Positions 10,530 through 23,460 of a stretch of 64,000 nt of DNA are shown here, piece by piece (the first letter of the stretch is position 1; each line of letters opens with the position of its first letter). The position numbers were made by a program, and so were the translations under genes. Below the pieces are notes generated by a model, which was not told the DNA's origin, did not search any database, and saw nothing but the letters and a program-made list of their open reading frames with translations. Location of the stretch: NCBI RefSeq assembly GCF_037975245.1, contig NC_092574.1:7500213-7564212 (forward strand), in the 5' to 3' direction. The stretch comes from Apostichopus japonicus (Eukaryota; Echinodermata; Holothuroidea; Aspidochirotida; Stichopodidae).

Positions 10530-11110
10530 GTTTAAATTTTGTTAAGATTTGTTCAAATTGTATTCAAGTTTGTTCATAGATGTTCCAATTTTGTTCTAGT
10601 TCGTTAAATTTTGGTTAAAATTTGCATGTTTTAAATGAATTTTAAATTTTCTCCAAATTTGTTCAATGGTTGTTAAAGTTGTCAAGGTCATACAATTTGT
10701 TCAACCTTGTTCGTATTTCGCTCACGGTTTGTTCAATTTTGTTCTAATATTGTTCACATTTGGTTCAATTTTATTTAAATTGTTCACGGTTATTCAAATT
10801 TGGTTCAAGTTTGTTCAAATTTAGTTCACAGTTGTTCAAAGTTGGAGAAATATTTTGAAGAAATCTCAAAATATGTTCAAGTTTGTTCAAATTTTGTTAA
10901 GATTTGTTCAAATTGTGTTCAAGTTTGTTCACGATTGTTCAAATTTCGTTCTGGTTTGTTAAATATTTGTTAAATTTGCAAGGTTAATCAAATTTGGCTT
11001 CAGTTTCATCAATTTTGTTCCACTTTTAGAAGAAATATCATCAATTTTGTTCCACTTTTTAAAGAAGTATAAAAGTTCAAATTGTTAGTTCCAATGTTTG
11101 TTCAAATTTG
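10530..11110. repeat. GTTCAAATT-type short tandem repeat between the two arrays
   Basis: The segment consists of irregular 10-14-bp words (GTTCAAATTTG, GTTCAAGTTTG, TTGTTCACGG). A longer word beginning AAGTTTGTTCAAATTTTG recurs at about 10530 and 10878. It has no coding potential and separates two arrays of a different unit. Confidence 0.75.
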
Positions 11111-11820
11111 GTTCAAGTTGAATGGTTGATTAATATGCAAGTTGAAAAGCTGATTGACATAGAAGTTGATTGGTTGATTGATATGCAAATTGAATTGCTG
11201 ATTGATACCCAAGTTGATCAGCTAATTGGTATGCCAGATCAATGGCTAATTAGTTGATATGCAAGTTGATTGGTTGATATGCAAGTTGAATAGTTGATTG
11301 ATATGCACGTTGAAAAGCTGGTTGATATGCAAGTTGATAGGCTGATTGATATGCAAGTTCATTGGTTGCTTGATATATAAGTTAAGACTAATTGATATGC
11401 AGGGTAAGTGATATGCAAGTTCATTGGCTGATTAATATGCAAGTTGATAGGCTGATTGATATGCAGGCTGAATAAATATACAGGCCAATTGATATGCAAG
11501 TTGATTGGTTGATTGATATGTAAATTGAAAAGCTGGTTGATATACAAGTTGATAGGCTGATTGATATGCAAGTTGATTGGTTGCTTGATGTGTAAGTTGA
11601 GTGGCTAATTGATATATGTGATATATAGTTGATTAACATGCAAGCTAATTGATATGCAAGATCAAAAGTTGATTGATATGTTAGAACAAAAGATGATTGA
11701 TATGCAAGTAGATAAGTTGATTGATATGCAGGTTGTCTGAATAATTGATATTCAGGCAAATTGATGTAAAAGTTGATTGGTTGATTAATGTACAAGCTAA
11801 GTTGATGCAAATTCGCAGAA
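11110..11820. repeat. 24-bp minisatellite, array 2
   Basis: It has the same unit as array 1 (GATATGCAAGTTGATAGG type), with more divergent units towards 11820. The apparent ORFs on the minus strand here are translations of the repeat. Confidence 0.85.
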
Positions 11821-11992
11821 TGGTTGACAATAAGACTAAGTAAGTTTGTAGTATGACTAGAGTTCTTATGCCAAAGAGAAAGAGTAACAAATAACACAAA
11901 GTGAATAGGGGGCAATAATAATGATTGATTGAAACTAAACTAAACTTACTACAGAGCAAAATGCTGGTTGATAATATTGTAAGACTGATTAC

Positions 11993-12046
11993 CTTATAGG
12001 AAGTGGGCCAAGAGTGCAAATACAACCAGGAAGTCCAACAGGAAAC
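11993..12046 (-). other. Exon-like 54-nt segment with strong splice sites
   Basis: On the minus strand a long pyrimidine tract ends in CTTTTCAG just before 12046, and a GTAATC donor follows 11993. The enclosed 54 nt is open in the frame starting at its first base (18 codons, beginning VSCWTS). It might be a small exon of a minus-strand transcript, for example one ending in the OB-fold exon. It matches no PGK residues, and coding status is unproven. Confidence 0.25.
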
Positions 12047-12049
12047 CTG

Positions 12050-15000
12050 AAAAGAAAAGAAGGAAGCAATTTTGAATATTTGCCATGAATATATATCAGT
12101 TTATGGCAATTCTCTAGCCCTATTGTTATATTTACCATAGATTACAAGTAAGTGATCAAATGAAGTATTACCAGACTCGTTGTTAAACAGCGATGTAATC
12201 ATGTAATTTTTTATGGCAATAAATTGTTTAATGGTGTTAAATCAATTCTGAAACTGTTGAAATGCAACTGAAATTGTGGATAACAGATTTATCGTACAAA
12301 GTTTTGAAAGAAATCGTAAATTACTTGGCAAAGTAATCCCTAGTAGCCTTACTTGTGTTCAATTGTTAGACAGCATAGAGGGCTTGGTTGATGTGATCAG
12401 AAGAACTGTCAATATCTCTTTTCACTTCCACATATTTGGGAAGTATTTTCACAATAAACACCCATGCTCTATTTTATTTCTACTGTAAATGCTTGATTTT
12501 AAGTAGTTGAGCAACAGTTTGAATTATTGTGGACTGCAAAAGTTCATTTGTTTGTAGGTATATTAGTCATTTCGAAATTCAATCAATTGTATCAGTTTAC
12601 CCAAAATAAAGCACATTGATGGTTATTAGAAGTTCAAATTATTGTGGATGTCACATTTTGTGATTTGTTTGTTTTTAGAAACTGAAACAAACCCTCTATA
12701 CCCCTTCAAAGAGGCATGCACTAATTGTGTCAGTTTACATTTGCAGAAACCAGGTAGCAAATAAATTAAAAAAAGTGTTATCCATAATGACAGTATTGAA
12801 CCATACTTGTGTAGACCTGCCAAAAATATATACAGCCTACATGATATATGACAATGCATGCCAAGAAAATTGGGTCTTTTGAAGGTCCAGAATAATTAAT
12901 AATTAGGAATGAATTAGTACAGAAGGGGACGGAATATAACAGAAGCGGATGGCAACCTTCAGCCATCCTCATTTTGTCCCCTTAACTTTGGGAAGCTGGA
13001 TTTAAGACCTAAAATAAGCAGTAGTTACAGTAGAAGCGATGTTGTAGCTGTGCTCAGTGTTGTGTATAAGGCTATACTGTGTTACATTGATTTCAATAAG
13101 GTAAGAGTGGTACTGGAGTACCTTACCATTCTTAGACCTGTGAGGGTTAATTACAACTAGCAGGCGTATTTGTATGTAATAATCGTTGCATCAATAACCA
13201 TATAAAAACATGCCAGTAAATTCTGTTGATAGCCGTAGACTATGCTGAGGGGAAGCCATATGGAGAATTCAGCTGTAAATTAATTGTTAGGGACCTATTG
13301 GGGGTGGGAGAGGGGTGGGGATGAGCCCACAGGGTAGGATGAACAGGGGACTGGGAGACTGCGCCCTGAGTATGTATGCTAAGAGAGGCTCTGACATCTG
13401 ATGCTGGCGCCGCCAATGGTGGGAAGGAATAATAAGCATGAAACCAAATATTTAAAGCAGTGGGATGGGGCACATGTAAAAATTATCATCTTGTGATTTT
13501 TTCATTGATTTACAGCTCATTTTGTCAGTGCAGGTTTAGCTTGCTGGATTATTTTCCCTGTTCCAATTTTTTTTGCTGAATGTCAAGATGGACTGGCAAT
13601 ATGTTTATTTAAAGTCTTTGGTAAACTCAGGCAGAATTCTAAGCCTGACCTCCCAGCTGGTTGACAGCCTTAAAAAAAGAGATCTTTTCTCTTTTTTTCT
13701 TTTCCCTAATCAAAATCCCTAAGGTCAAATCTGTGTCACTTTTGATATTTATTTGGGTCATTAGCAGCACTATAGTTTGAAGCAAATACACAGTTCAGAG
13801 GGTCTACTAAATAAAGTTGATTGATTACACAAGCCACTGTAGGTATAGTGACACATTTAATGTCTGATATCTATCCACTGTCAGTTGATTCAGTTCATTG
13901 GAAAAATTATCATACATATCATTTATCATTAAATACCATTTTTAGTTTATACCCTAGTCTCCAGACAATAGAAGCTGCCAGGGCAAAATACCTTTGGAGA
14001 TGGTAGAGGGTCAATCATTCAAGCCTACAGGCAATGTTAAAAGCTTAATTAAGATTCCCTATTATATTATATGACTGACTAAAAATGAGTTAATTACAGT
14101 GTATTAAGAAGTAGAGTAAGTATTCTGATTTCTCCAAGGATGCAATTTCCAAAAAATGGAATGGTAAAGTGAAAATTAACACCAGGTTTCCTTCATCAGT
14201 TCATTGAATTTCAGCAAGAAACATTGAATTTGATTTTAATTCATAATCAAGTGTATGATTTGAGTCACTTAATTTTCATACAAATTAGTTGAATAATTTT
14301 TTAGAGGGGTACATGTGTTAACATTTTTCTACAGTGATCGTGTGTAATTTGGTGGAATCAGTTAATTCCAATAATTACATTGTTGGAATTTTAAACCTGA
14401 TTCTAGAATTTTTATGAGTACCAGATCCGAGTGGGGGGTTGAAAGGGCAAGGGAAAAATTCTGAGGGGAGAAATAACCCCCTCCCCCTATAGCGCCACCA
14501 CTGTATGTAACTATTTCCATGGATAAAGAAGTTAAGTCATGTCCTCGGTACCCTGTGTGTGTGAAACATCTAGGTGCTATGTCAGAGGAGCTATATATAT
14601 AGCCTATATATATTATTAAGTGGAAAATGGAAAGGATATAAGTTTACATTGGAGCTTGGTAGTACGTCATGTTTACCTTGTCTGTGGTTAAGTATCAAAT
14701 TCATAATGTCACCATAAAATTCATATATTTACTATAGGTGATCTGTCAAAAATTGATACAAACATTCAAATAACCAAAGAAAGTACAGTAATACCAGTCA
14801 AAAGTCACCCAGATGCAGGTCAACTATTGGATTGCAATAGCTAACTCCCAACCTTAATGTCCAACCATGCATGCATTTTATCAGTCATCACTGCTGATAA
14901 TAATCTGAAGTGGAGACTGCTGCTTGACCTCTCAAGTACAAAAGTTAGCAAATTGTCCAAAAGCCAAGTTCAATATTTGGATAAAGCATGAGGTTTTTCA

Positions 15001-17070
15001 CCAGTAGCAACACCAGCCTAAGTAAACCAGGAAGGAGTTTGGGGGGGGGAGGGAGAGAAAGGGGCAACGGGAGACAAAATAGATTTTTGGGAGGTGTATC
15101 GTGTATCAAATGGGGACGACTGTTAAATATCTAACCTTTGAAAATACTGCAATTTGAAACCTGATTAGAGAAATTTTAATGAGTACCAGATCTGAGTGGG
15201 ATTGGGGGGTGGGTTGAAAAGGGCAGGGGTAAAAAATCTGAGGGGACAAAGGACCTCTCTTCCTAGAGGCTGATGTGATTTTCTGTGCACGTATTGATTG
15301 GTTTACGATTTAATTTGTTATCTAGAAAAGAAGGTAACTTTTCACTGCAAGGTGCCTTATACACTTATTTTGTTAATACTCTTACTGAACAGACTTTGAT
15401 TTCACAGTATTCAAGTTATTCACTTTCAGTGTAATATAAAATCATACTGGGACAATGAACTTTAAAATAACATGTCCTAAATAACGTGTACCTACTATAC
15501 ACATCTGAGGCATCAGGGCCGGATCTGGGGGGGGAGCTGAAGGTTGTACGCCGCCCCCTATTTTTTGCAGAGCAATGTATTTTTGGCCAAATTAAATTTG
15601 ACTTCAAATGATGCTAAATGTTGCACTGGATTGCACCTAAGGGTACTTAACTATTCAAAAATTTCACCAAAGGTAGCGGGACCCCCCTCTCTTAGACCCC
15701 TCCCCTAGGACTGCAATCACTGGAGGCCACGCCCCACTTTTCCAGAAACCTGGATCCTGGCCCTTGCATGATTTGTTAATGTTCAAAGATTTGTATAATT
15801 GCCAGCTAATATGTCAGATTAAGTTTATACATTTCGTTAGACAGGTTTATGTTTTTCTACCGAAACCTCTAAACCTAAACCTCGCCTGTAGATGTATCTT
15901 CTTTTTGGTTCTTACATCATCAATGGTAATGAAGTTGCAGATTTAGCAATAACAATCTTAATATTGCATGATATGCTGCCTCGGTAGATTTTTTTGGTGC
16001 CAATAACATTAGTCAGGTCATGGGGTCAAACATCCACATTTTAAAATTGTAATAACTGTGCAATTGAAAATAAGAAATTATTCGAATTTGACTTAATACC
16101 AAATGAGCAGATGATTGATTATGATCATTTTTGGCCCAATTGTTAACAGCTAAGGTCATAATTATAGAGCCACCCAAAGCCTTTCTATACCAGTTATATA
16201 GGAATATGGATAACTGATCAGATTGTTTGTTCAATTGATTGTTGAGAAAATTAAAGGGGTGAGTTTGGGGATATGGCTAATCTATAAACGTGGTCATTAG
16301 ATAAGTCATGGTGTACTAGATCATGCGTAATATGTTTAGTTCTTATATCATCTATATTATGGCCCCTAGAATCAAACATCAAATTGTTAGAAATTGCATA
16401 TTTGCTATGTTAAGTATTAAAGTTGCCTACAAGTCCATAATTTAATTGGCAGAATTTGATGTTGTTGAATAAAAGGGTTTATGTTGGTGAGAGAACCAGA
16501 TCCTAATCTGCCGCACAATGTAAAACATAGCCAGCTTGGTGACCATACAGTAGTTAATCTTAACATGGTTATTTTGCAGAGACCACTGGTTTAAAGTAAA
16601 ATGAACATGAATGTTCTGCTTAAACTTTGGAATTTTAAATGTGGAACATTTATATCATTGCCAATAACTGATATATTTGAGAGTACATAATTGCTACTGA
16701 CACATTTGTGAGGTTGTATTGAAGATGAAATAAGAATATCAAGTTACAATATTGCTATCCCCGTATTATTTATACTCGTACTGTAAACTTGCTAAGCTTC
16801 TTGAAATCCCTGATTAAATACTAATTGTTTTCATACAATATTTAGAAAAGATACAGACCTCAGAATAGCAGTGTGACATAATACAGGTAATAGTAGTCAC
16901 TTGTTTAATAATTGTACAGACCTGCAGCTACACTACAACCTGAGTACAAGCCTGTATCCTTTGGATACATGTCTCCTGTGTGATTAGCCATAAACATTTT
17001 GGATAAATTGTATTAACTATCATGTTTGTTTTTTATTAACTACTTGACTTTGAGTATGATACTGGTTACA
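12050..17070. other. Gene-free AT-rich stretch with scattered repeat pieces
   Basis: I see no credible exon here. Recognisable pieces are two related G-rich segments at 14405-14500 and 15175-15260 (both start GAGTACCAGATC), a MITE-like piece at 15514-15766, and a unit at 16005-16080 matching the 2.1-2.7 kb repeats. The segment at 14800-14860 matches the 20-22 kb repeat field (GGATTGCAATAGC, then AACTCCCAACC). Confidence 0.5.
15514..15766. mobile_element. hAT-like MITE, degraded
   Basis: The left end CAGGGCCGGATCTGG and right end CCTGGATCCTGGCCC are near inverted repeats. The right part (CACTGGAGGCCA, CCAGAAACCTGG) matches the right end of the hAT remnant at 36816-37505, so they share a family. 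No clean 8-bp duplication was found. Confidence 0.55.
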
Positions 17071-17089
17071 TATCTATGTTCCGACGTCT

Positions 17090-17515
17090 CTATATGTTCC
17101 GACAATACAAAATAATTTTTGGACTATACTTTTTTTTACCAACATTTTTTCGGACCCAGTTTTTTCAGACCAAAATTTTGTTTGACCAACATGTTTTTCA
17201 GACATTTTTTCGGTCCAAAATTGTTGTGGACCAAAATATTTTCTTTATACTACAATTTTTTTACCAACAATTTTCGGTCCAAATTTTCAGTACCCACATC
17301 TTTTTGGACCAACATATTTTCGGACCAAATTTTTTTGGACCAACATTTCGGAGCAAATTATTTTGGACCAACATGATTTCGGACCAAATTATTTTGGACC
17401 AACATGATTTCGGACCAAATTTTTGAAAGGAATTGGTCCGATGAAAATGGGGGTACATATAAAAATTGAGTCCCCAAAAAAAATTTGGTCTCAAAAAATT
17501 TACTCCCAAAAACAT
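17090..17515. repeat. GGACCAA minisatellite of about 30 bp
   Basis: Imperfect units alternate TTTTGGACCAACAT with TTCGGACCAAATT. The last full units, at 17355-17420, have a 31-bp period. All frames read repetitive Phe/Gly/Pro/Thr peptides, so the overlapping open frames are not taken as genes. Confidence 0.8.
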
Positions 17516-17628
17516 AGGGATGTCACCATGATAATAACCTACATACTACTTATAGATTAAAAGCTACAGTAGGAGTACTTTAGACTGAGTAGGCTGTTAA
17601 CAAGTAATATCAATACTAGATAGCAATA

Positions 17629-17885
17629 GTACTTGACCAGCTGGTTATACTTCAAAGTTTGTTTTTTCACAAAAGTAAACTGATCATAATTCCATTACAT
17701 ACTTAGAAGTATCCGGTAATACATTTACAATATTAAATGCAAAACAAAGGTATTACCTTACTGCAGCGACGCTAAACAAGTTGAAGCATGAAGTTGAAAT
17801 GAAGTTAAGTGGACTGTCGATTGTCCCGTGGACTGTACTGAAGGCTGTATTATCAGTCTGTGTCACTTTCTGAAGTCAGCAGAAT
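17629..17885 (-). repeat. Segmental duplication copy A with exon-like donor
   Basis: This segment is homologous to 18800-19068. Both contain ACTTCAAAGTTTGTTT, AAATGCAAAACAAAGGTA and CCTTACTGCAG. Read on the minus strand, both copies place CTGCAGTAAG before a possible donor (GTAATA here, GTATGT in copy B). They could be duplicated non-coding first exons. No ORF is present. Confidence 0.5.
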
Positions 17886-18129
17886 AAATTCCTGAAATTG
17901 AAATTCAATTACGATTTTCTTTAACACTGATCAAAAAAGGCATAATCAACAGCTATAAGACTCAGTCTGACTAAGAGTAAGAAAGTAAAATTGAACAAAA
18001 TGTTCATGTTGGAAGAGCTACCTGAATGCAGTGCTATGCCTATGTGTTGCCGGGTATGACGGGTGGATGTGCCCTCTCCAGAAACATTGTGCCTCCTCCC
18101 CCCAGATGAGATGTGGAGTGTTAAAAAAA

Positions 18130-18510
18130 GTATTCAAACCAAAATTTCTTAAACAATAAATTATTTAAAGTTGCAAAATATAGCACAAGATTGCATCTAA
18201 GGACCCTTAATTTATCAAAAATTTATCAAAAAAAAGGATTAATTGCTATTTTTTGTATAATTTTTTATCTGTCTCAATTAAAAACGTAATTCCAGACAGA
18301 TTAATAACCCCCAAAAATAAGGCAATTCTTGAACGTAAAGTTACTTCAAGTTTCAAATATAGCACCAGATTGAATCTAGAACCCTTAATTTATAAAAAAA
18401 ATATCTAAAAAGTGAAAGGATTAATTTCCATATTTCTTCTTTTATCTGTCTCAATTAAGACAAAACTTCAGACAGAATAACCCATAAATAACACAATTCT
18501 TGAACATAAC
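18130..18510. repeat. Two tandem units of about 200 bp
   Basis: Diverged direct copies begin near 18170 and 18350. Shared words include TATAGCAC, ACCCTTAATTTAT, TTTATCTGTCTCAATTAA and CACAATTCTTGAAC-like ends. No coding potential is seen. Confidence 0.6.
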
Positions 18511-18799
18511 TCATAATTGAAAGTTCTTGAAGCCTAACTGTATTCATTATGAAAAAAATAGAAAAGAATTGTTTACATGCTCCATGGAACAGTATGGTAG
18601 TTGCATACTTCTAGACTAACCTAGTACTAATATTACTAGTAAACTAGACTAGACAGTTCTAAAAACTTGTAAATTGGTTGAATATACTGGCCCTGGTTCC
18701 TGCCAACACTGTATTACTAGAAATTACAAATTAAAACTTGAACTGAAAGCCTAACTATTATTATGAAAGGATTTTAAACCTAATAGTACTAGGCTAGCA

Positions 18800-19068
18800 T
18801 ACTTGACTAGCTGGATATACTTCAAAGTTTGTTTAGTCACAAATCCTGATTCCATTTCAAACTTATCCAGTATCCAGTAATAAATTTACATTAATATACA
18901 TTTATATTAAATGCAAAACAAAGGTACATACCTTACTGCAGTGAAACAGAACAAGTTGAAGTTGAATTGAAGTATTAACAAAGTACTTGAAGAAGACTGT
19001 CCTCTAAGCTGAATGCTGGGTTATAGATGTAGTATTGTTGAGTCTGGCTCTTTCTGAAGTTAGCAGCA
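18800..19068 (-). repeat. Segmental duplication copy B with exon-like donor
   Basis: This partner of 17629-17885 lies about 1.17 kb away in the same orientation. On the minus strand CTGCAGTAAG precedes GTATGT, a better donor than in copy A. The upstream AACTTCAGAAAG word is also shared. Confidence 0.5.
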
Positions 19069-19619
19069 GAGTGATCACCTGTTGTTTGATACTACTTTGT
19101 AAGTACTACTTACTAACTCCCAATCAGGTCACCCAGGGGATTTGGTAGTTAGAACTCCCTGGTAGTAGGGACACCAGCATCTTCTCACTCAACACAGACT
19201 CAAATTTAAAACCCAAGCACTCTATCATTAGACTCCTTATAATTGATGATAATAGTTTCTGCATTATACCCTATCAAAGGGTCAAGTTGGTCCAGTACAC
19301 AATCAAGATGGATGTTTGTATAAAACATCTGTGAAAGTATGATTAATGATTATGGGAAAGTTGAGTATTTCATGTCCCTTTAAGGGGGGAGGGATAATAT
19401 ATTGGCCTGTAGTATGGAACTTCATTGGAGGTGTAACAAAAGGAAATATTTTTACTGACCATGTTTATATGCATAGGTATTGCAACTGTTATCATGTGCC
19501 CCCATTTGTTTCACAACTCGTCCCAATACATCAGCCATGTTGGACTTTGTCAATTAAAAAATTAACATCAGTGGGCATTTTTCTGTCAATTAATAAATTA
19601 ACATATAAGTGGGCATTGT

Positions 19620-22600
19620 TTGCCCATTAGTGACCTTAAATGACCTGACAGTTTTTATCAAAAATGTTCCCCTCGATGATGTGCATTCTATCCTAAAATT
19701 GTTATGTGCTCTAATATACACACACAATGTTATTGCTAAAAAGGTATTAAAACTAGCCTTTGGAACCTCATAACTTGAGAACCTGGTGTCCGATTAAAGC
19801 AGGAGTTGGTTTCCTCTACATACAGTAGCACACAAAGCTGTATCTCATATCAACGTATTGACAAACTTCTTTTCTTTGCCCCCTTTTCCAATGAAAATGA
19901 GCTTATTTTTCAAGATTTGTCCTTTTAACCTCATAGTAGGATGTAGTTTTACACACTGATTCAAAAAAGTCAACATGACAAGTCTGTACGACCATCCTAA
20001 CCACATGTGCTTATTAAAACTAAACAAAACCTTTAACCTCTGATAATTTCGCACAGAAATGTCACACAGGGGTCAACGCATGAACAATATTGATCAAAAG
20101 GTACCTTTCAGACCCAAACATGGCTACGAAATTTGTAATAACCAAAGGAACCAATGTAGGACACCTGAGGTCAAACATCACACAAATACAGGTCGACTAT
20201 TGGATTACAACTGTACTTATTAAAATAAAAAAATGGTCTCTTATAACTCCGCACACACGAAAGTCGCACAGAGGTCAACCTGGGACAATTTTGATCGGAA
20301 GGTACCTTTGAGATCCGATTATGGACACGAAAATTCAAATAACCAAAGAAACTGATATAGGTCATCGGAGGTCAAAGGTCACCAACATGCTAGTCAACTA
20401 ATGGATTACAATAGCGTAACTCCCAACCTTGCAGATATTTTGTCTCAATTTATTGCAAAATTACTAACTAGTTTTTGACCCCTAATTGCCTTTGTTGAAC
20501 TTGGATCATATGACTGTTATGTTTGGAAACGATCCCTTACCCCATTCACAACTTGTCCTAAAATAACCATGTCGGACCCTGTCAGTGGGATTTCTTTTTT
20601 ATTCTTTGCCCATTTTCTCCCCCAAAATACTAGTTTTTTAACATTAATTGACCTTTGGTAACGTTGCATCACATGACCGTTAAGTATGAAAATATTCCCC
20701 TATACCATTTACAACTTCTCAAGAATATCAACCCTGTCACACCTTGAAACTGGGAGTTATTGCATTAAATGTCTGAAAATTAACTTTAACCTCGTATAAC
20801 TTCGCACACGAAGGTCACACGGGTGTCAACCCATTGACATTTTTGATCAAAAGGTACCTTTGATATCCAAATCAAGCATCAAAACCAAACATTTCCTTTT
20901 TTGCCCGTTTCCTCCCAAAATAAGCACATTTTTTCTAATGTGACCTTTGACCTTTTGACCTTGGTTTCAGATGTAGTTTTATCTCCTGATTCCAAAAACA
21001 ACACTACAAATCTGTACAGCCATCTTAACTCCGCCCGAAAACTTTGACCCCATATAACTTCCAATACAAGGTCACACAAAGGTCAACCTATTGACATTTA
21101 TGATCAGAAGGTACCTTTAACATCTGAAAATAGCATTAAAACTGTGAAAGTTATCGCAAAAATACTAGTTTTTTATCATTAATTGACCTTTGGTGACCTC
21201 GGATCACATGACTGTTAACTTTGATAATATTCCCCTATACCATTTGCAACTTGTCCAAAAATATCAACCGTGTCACACCTTGGAACTGGGAGTTATTGCA
21301 TTAAATGTCTGAAAATTAACATTGACATCATATAACTTCGCACACAAAGGTCACACTGGGGTCAACCTATTGACATTTATGATCAAAAGGTACCTTTGAC
21401 ATCTGAAAATGGCATCAAAACTGTAAAAATCCCCAAAAACACGTAAAGGTCACCGGAGGTCAAGTTGAGGTCAAGGGTCACCCAGATGCGGGTCGACAAT
21501 TGGATTACATTGACGCAACTCCCAACCCTAACAGACAAATTGTTCTCAAGTTATCGCAAAAATACTAGTTTTTTATCATTAATTGACCTTTGGTGACCTC
21601 GGATCACATGACCGTTAAGTTTGAAAATATACCCCTTTACCATTTGCAACTTGTCCCAAAATATCAACCGTGTAACACCTTGGCACTGGGAGTTATTGCA
21701 CTAAATGTCTGAAGATTAACTTTGACCTCATATAACTGAACCCACAAAGGTCACCTTGGGTCAACCCATGACATTTTTGATTGGTGAGACCTAAATAGAG
21801 CATCAAACTATACAAATTCAAACATTTTTTTCTTTGCCCATTTTTTCCTCCCAAAATACTAGTTTTTTAACATTAATTGACCTTTGGTGACCTCGGATCA
21901 CATGACCGTTATGTTTGAAAATATTCCCCTATACCATTTGCAACTTGTCTAAAAATATCAACCATGTCACACCTTGAAACTGGGAGTTATTGCATTAAAT
22001 GTCTGAAAATTAACTTTGACCTCGTATAACTTCGCACACCAAGGTCACACGGGTGTCAACCAATTGACATTTTTGATCGGAAGGTACCTTTGGTATCCAA
22101 ATCTAGCATCAAAACCAAACATTTTCTTTTTTGCTCGTTTCCTCCCAAAATAAGCACATTTTTTCTAATGTGACCTTTGACCTTTTGACCTTGGTTTCAA
22201 AAGTAGTTTAATATCCTGATTCCAAAAAACAAAACGACAAGTCTGTACAACAATCCTAACTCCAACCGAAAAACTTTGACCCCATATAACTTTGCACATA
22301 AAGGTCACACGGGGTCAACCTATTGACATTTATGATCAAAAGGTACCTTTGACATCTGAAAATGGCATCAAAACTGTAAAAATCCCCAAAAACACGTAAA
22401 GGTCACCGGAGGTCAAATTGAGGTCAAGGGTCACCCGGATGCGGGTCGACAAATGGATTACATTGAAGCAACTCCCAACCCTAACAGACATTTCGTTCTC
22501 GAGTTATCGCAAAAATACTAGTTTTTTATCATTAATTGACCTTTGTTGACCTTGGATCACATTACCATTATGTTTGGAAATGATCCCTTACCCCATTCAC

Positions 22601-22700
22601 AACTACTTCCAAAATATCAAACATGTCTGACCCTGTCAATGGGAGTTATTGCTGTTTTTAATATATTGGTTTTTGGCATCTAACTGACCTTTGGTGACCT
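19620..22700. repeat. Degenerate tandem repeat field rich in AGGTCA half-sites
   Basis: Modules recur with variable spacing: TAGTTTTTTATCATTAATTG at about 21165, 21560 and 22510 (ACATTAATTG variants near 20640 and 21865), ACTGGGAGTTATTGCA, GATCAAAAGGTACCTTTGA and GGATTACATTGACGCAAC. Intervals range from about 290 to 660 bp, so this is a shuffled complex repeat rather than a simple satellite. Clustered AGGTCA direct repeats occur at 20359-20381, 21447-21480 and 22400-22433. The segment at 14800-14860 is an outlying fragment. No genes are present. Confidence 0.8.
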
Positions 22701-22814
22701 TTGCGGGCACCAAAAACAATAGGGATCTTCCTCTTACTATGGGCTATCCACCCAACAAGTTTGATCATGATGCATCACTTCCTTATTGAGATATCGTGTA
22801 CACAAGCCAAGCGT

Positions 22815-22857
22815 CACATACACACACACACACATACACACACACACACACACACAC
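22815..22857. repeat. (CA)n microsatellite
   Basis: A CA dinucleotide run with two TA interruptions. Overlapping minus-strand frames coding CVCVCV are by-products. Confidence 0.95.
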
Positions 22858-23460
22858 GCCAAGTTGAACGCATAGGTTCCTTGCTTTGCAAAAAGCAAGG
22901 AACCAAAAACCATGGTACCTTGCACACAGTGTAACCCTAGTTTCATATTCGATACAATCCAGAAAGTAGCAACAGGGAAAGGATTTCAAGAGAATCTTGT
23001 CCTGACATCACTGGCTTGAATCCCATTCTAGATGAACAAATTTCTCTGCTCTTTTCAAATTTGTTTAATATAATCTGCCAGTCAGCTTTCTATTGTTCAT
23101 TTGTTTTTTTAGAGTCATTGTATTAGTCACATGATACCTGTTTAATCATGTGATACCTGTTTTAGTCATGTGATACCTAAATGTTTGGCAAAGGCCACAA
23201 GGCAGCAAGAATATATGAATGTACACTTGGCAGTCTGCCAGATATCAACTGACATGACAAACTCACGACAGAGGAAAATTAATATGGAGACGAATGATGA
23301 CGTAAACGGCTAAAGAAAGATATATGGAATTGCAACCAGACAAAGACCATAGTTCTGCATATTTACTCATTTATAGTAGTATGTAATTTTAAATATTACT
23401 TTTTGGACAACACATACTATACCACGGTTGAAAAAAACATTTGGAAAAATACTGAAGCAC

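Larger units (their letters stand above)
2700..11830 (-). mobile_element. Helentron (endonuclease-bearing Helitron); ends approximate
   Basis: The element is defined by its intact Rep/helicase/endonuclease ORF. The minisatellite arrays at 9.88-11.82 kb, on the 5' side of the ORF, are included because Helentrons often carry such arrays, but this inclusion is an inference. I could not define the termini: Helentron ends lack target duplications and I saw no unambiguous short subterminal repeats or terminal hairpin. Aligning another genomic copy would fix the boundaries. Confidence 0.5.

Noticed and set aside
9836-12025. Minus-strand open frames with HINQPINLHI repeats
   Set aside because: They are translations of the 24-bp minisatellite, whose length is a multiple of three; no start context or domain.
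17076-17515. Open frames rich in FGPTF / FWTNM
   Set aside because: By-products of the GGACCAA minisatellite; both strands are open for the same reason.
22737-22989. Minus-strand frames coding CVCVCV
   Set aside because: They run through the CA microsatellite.
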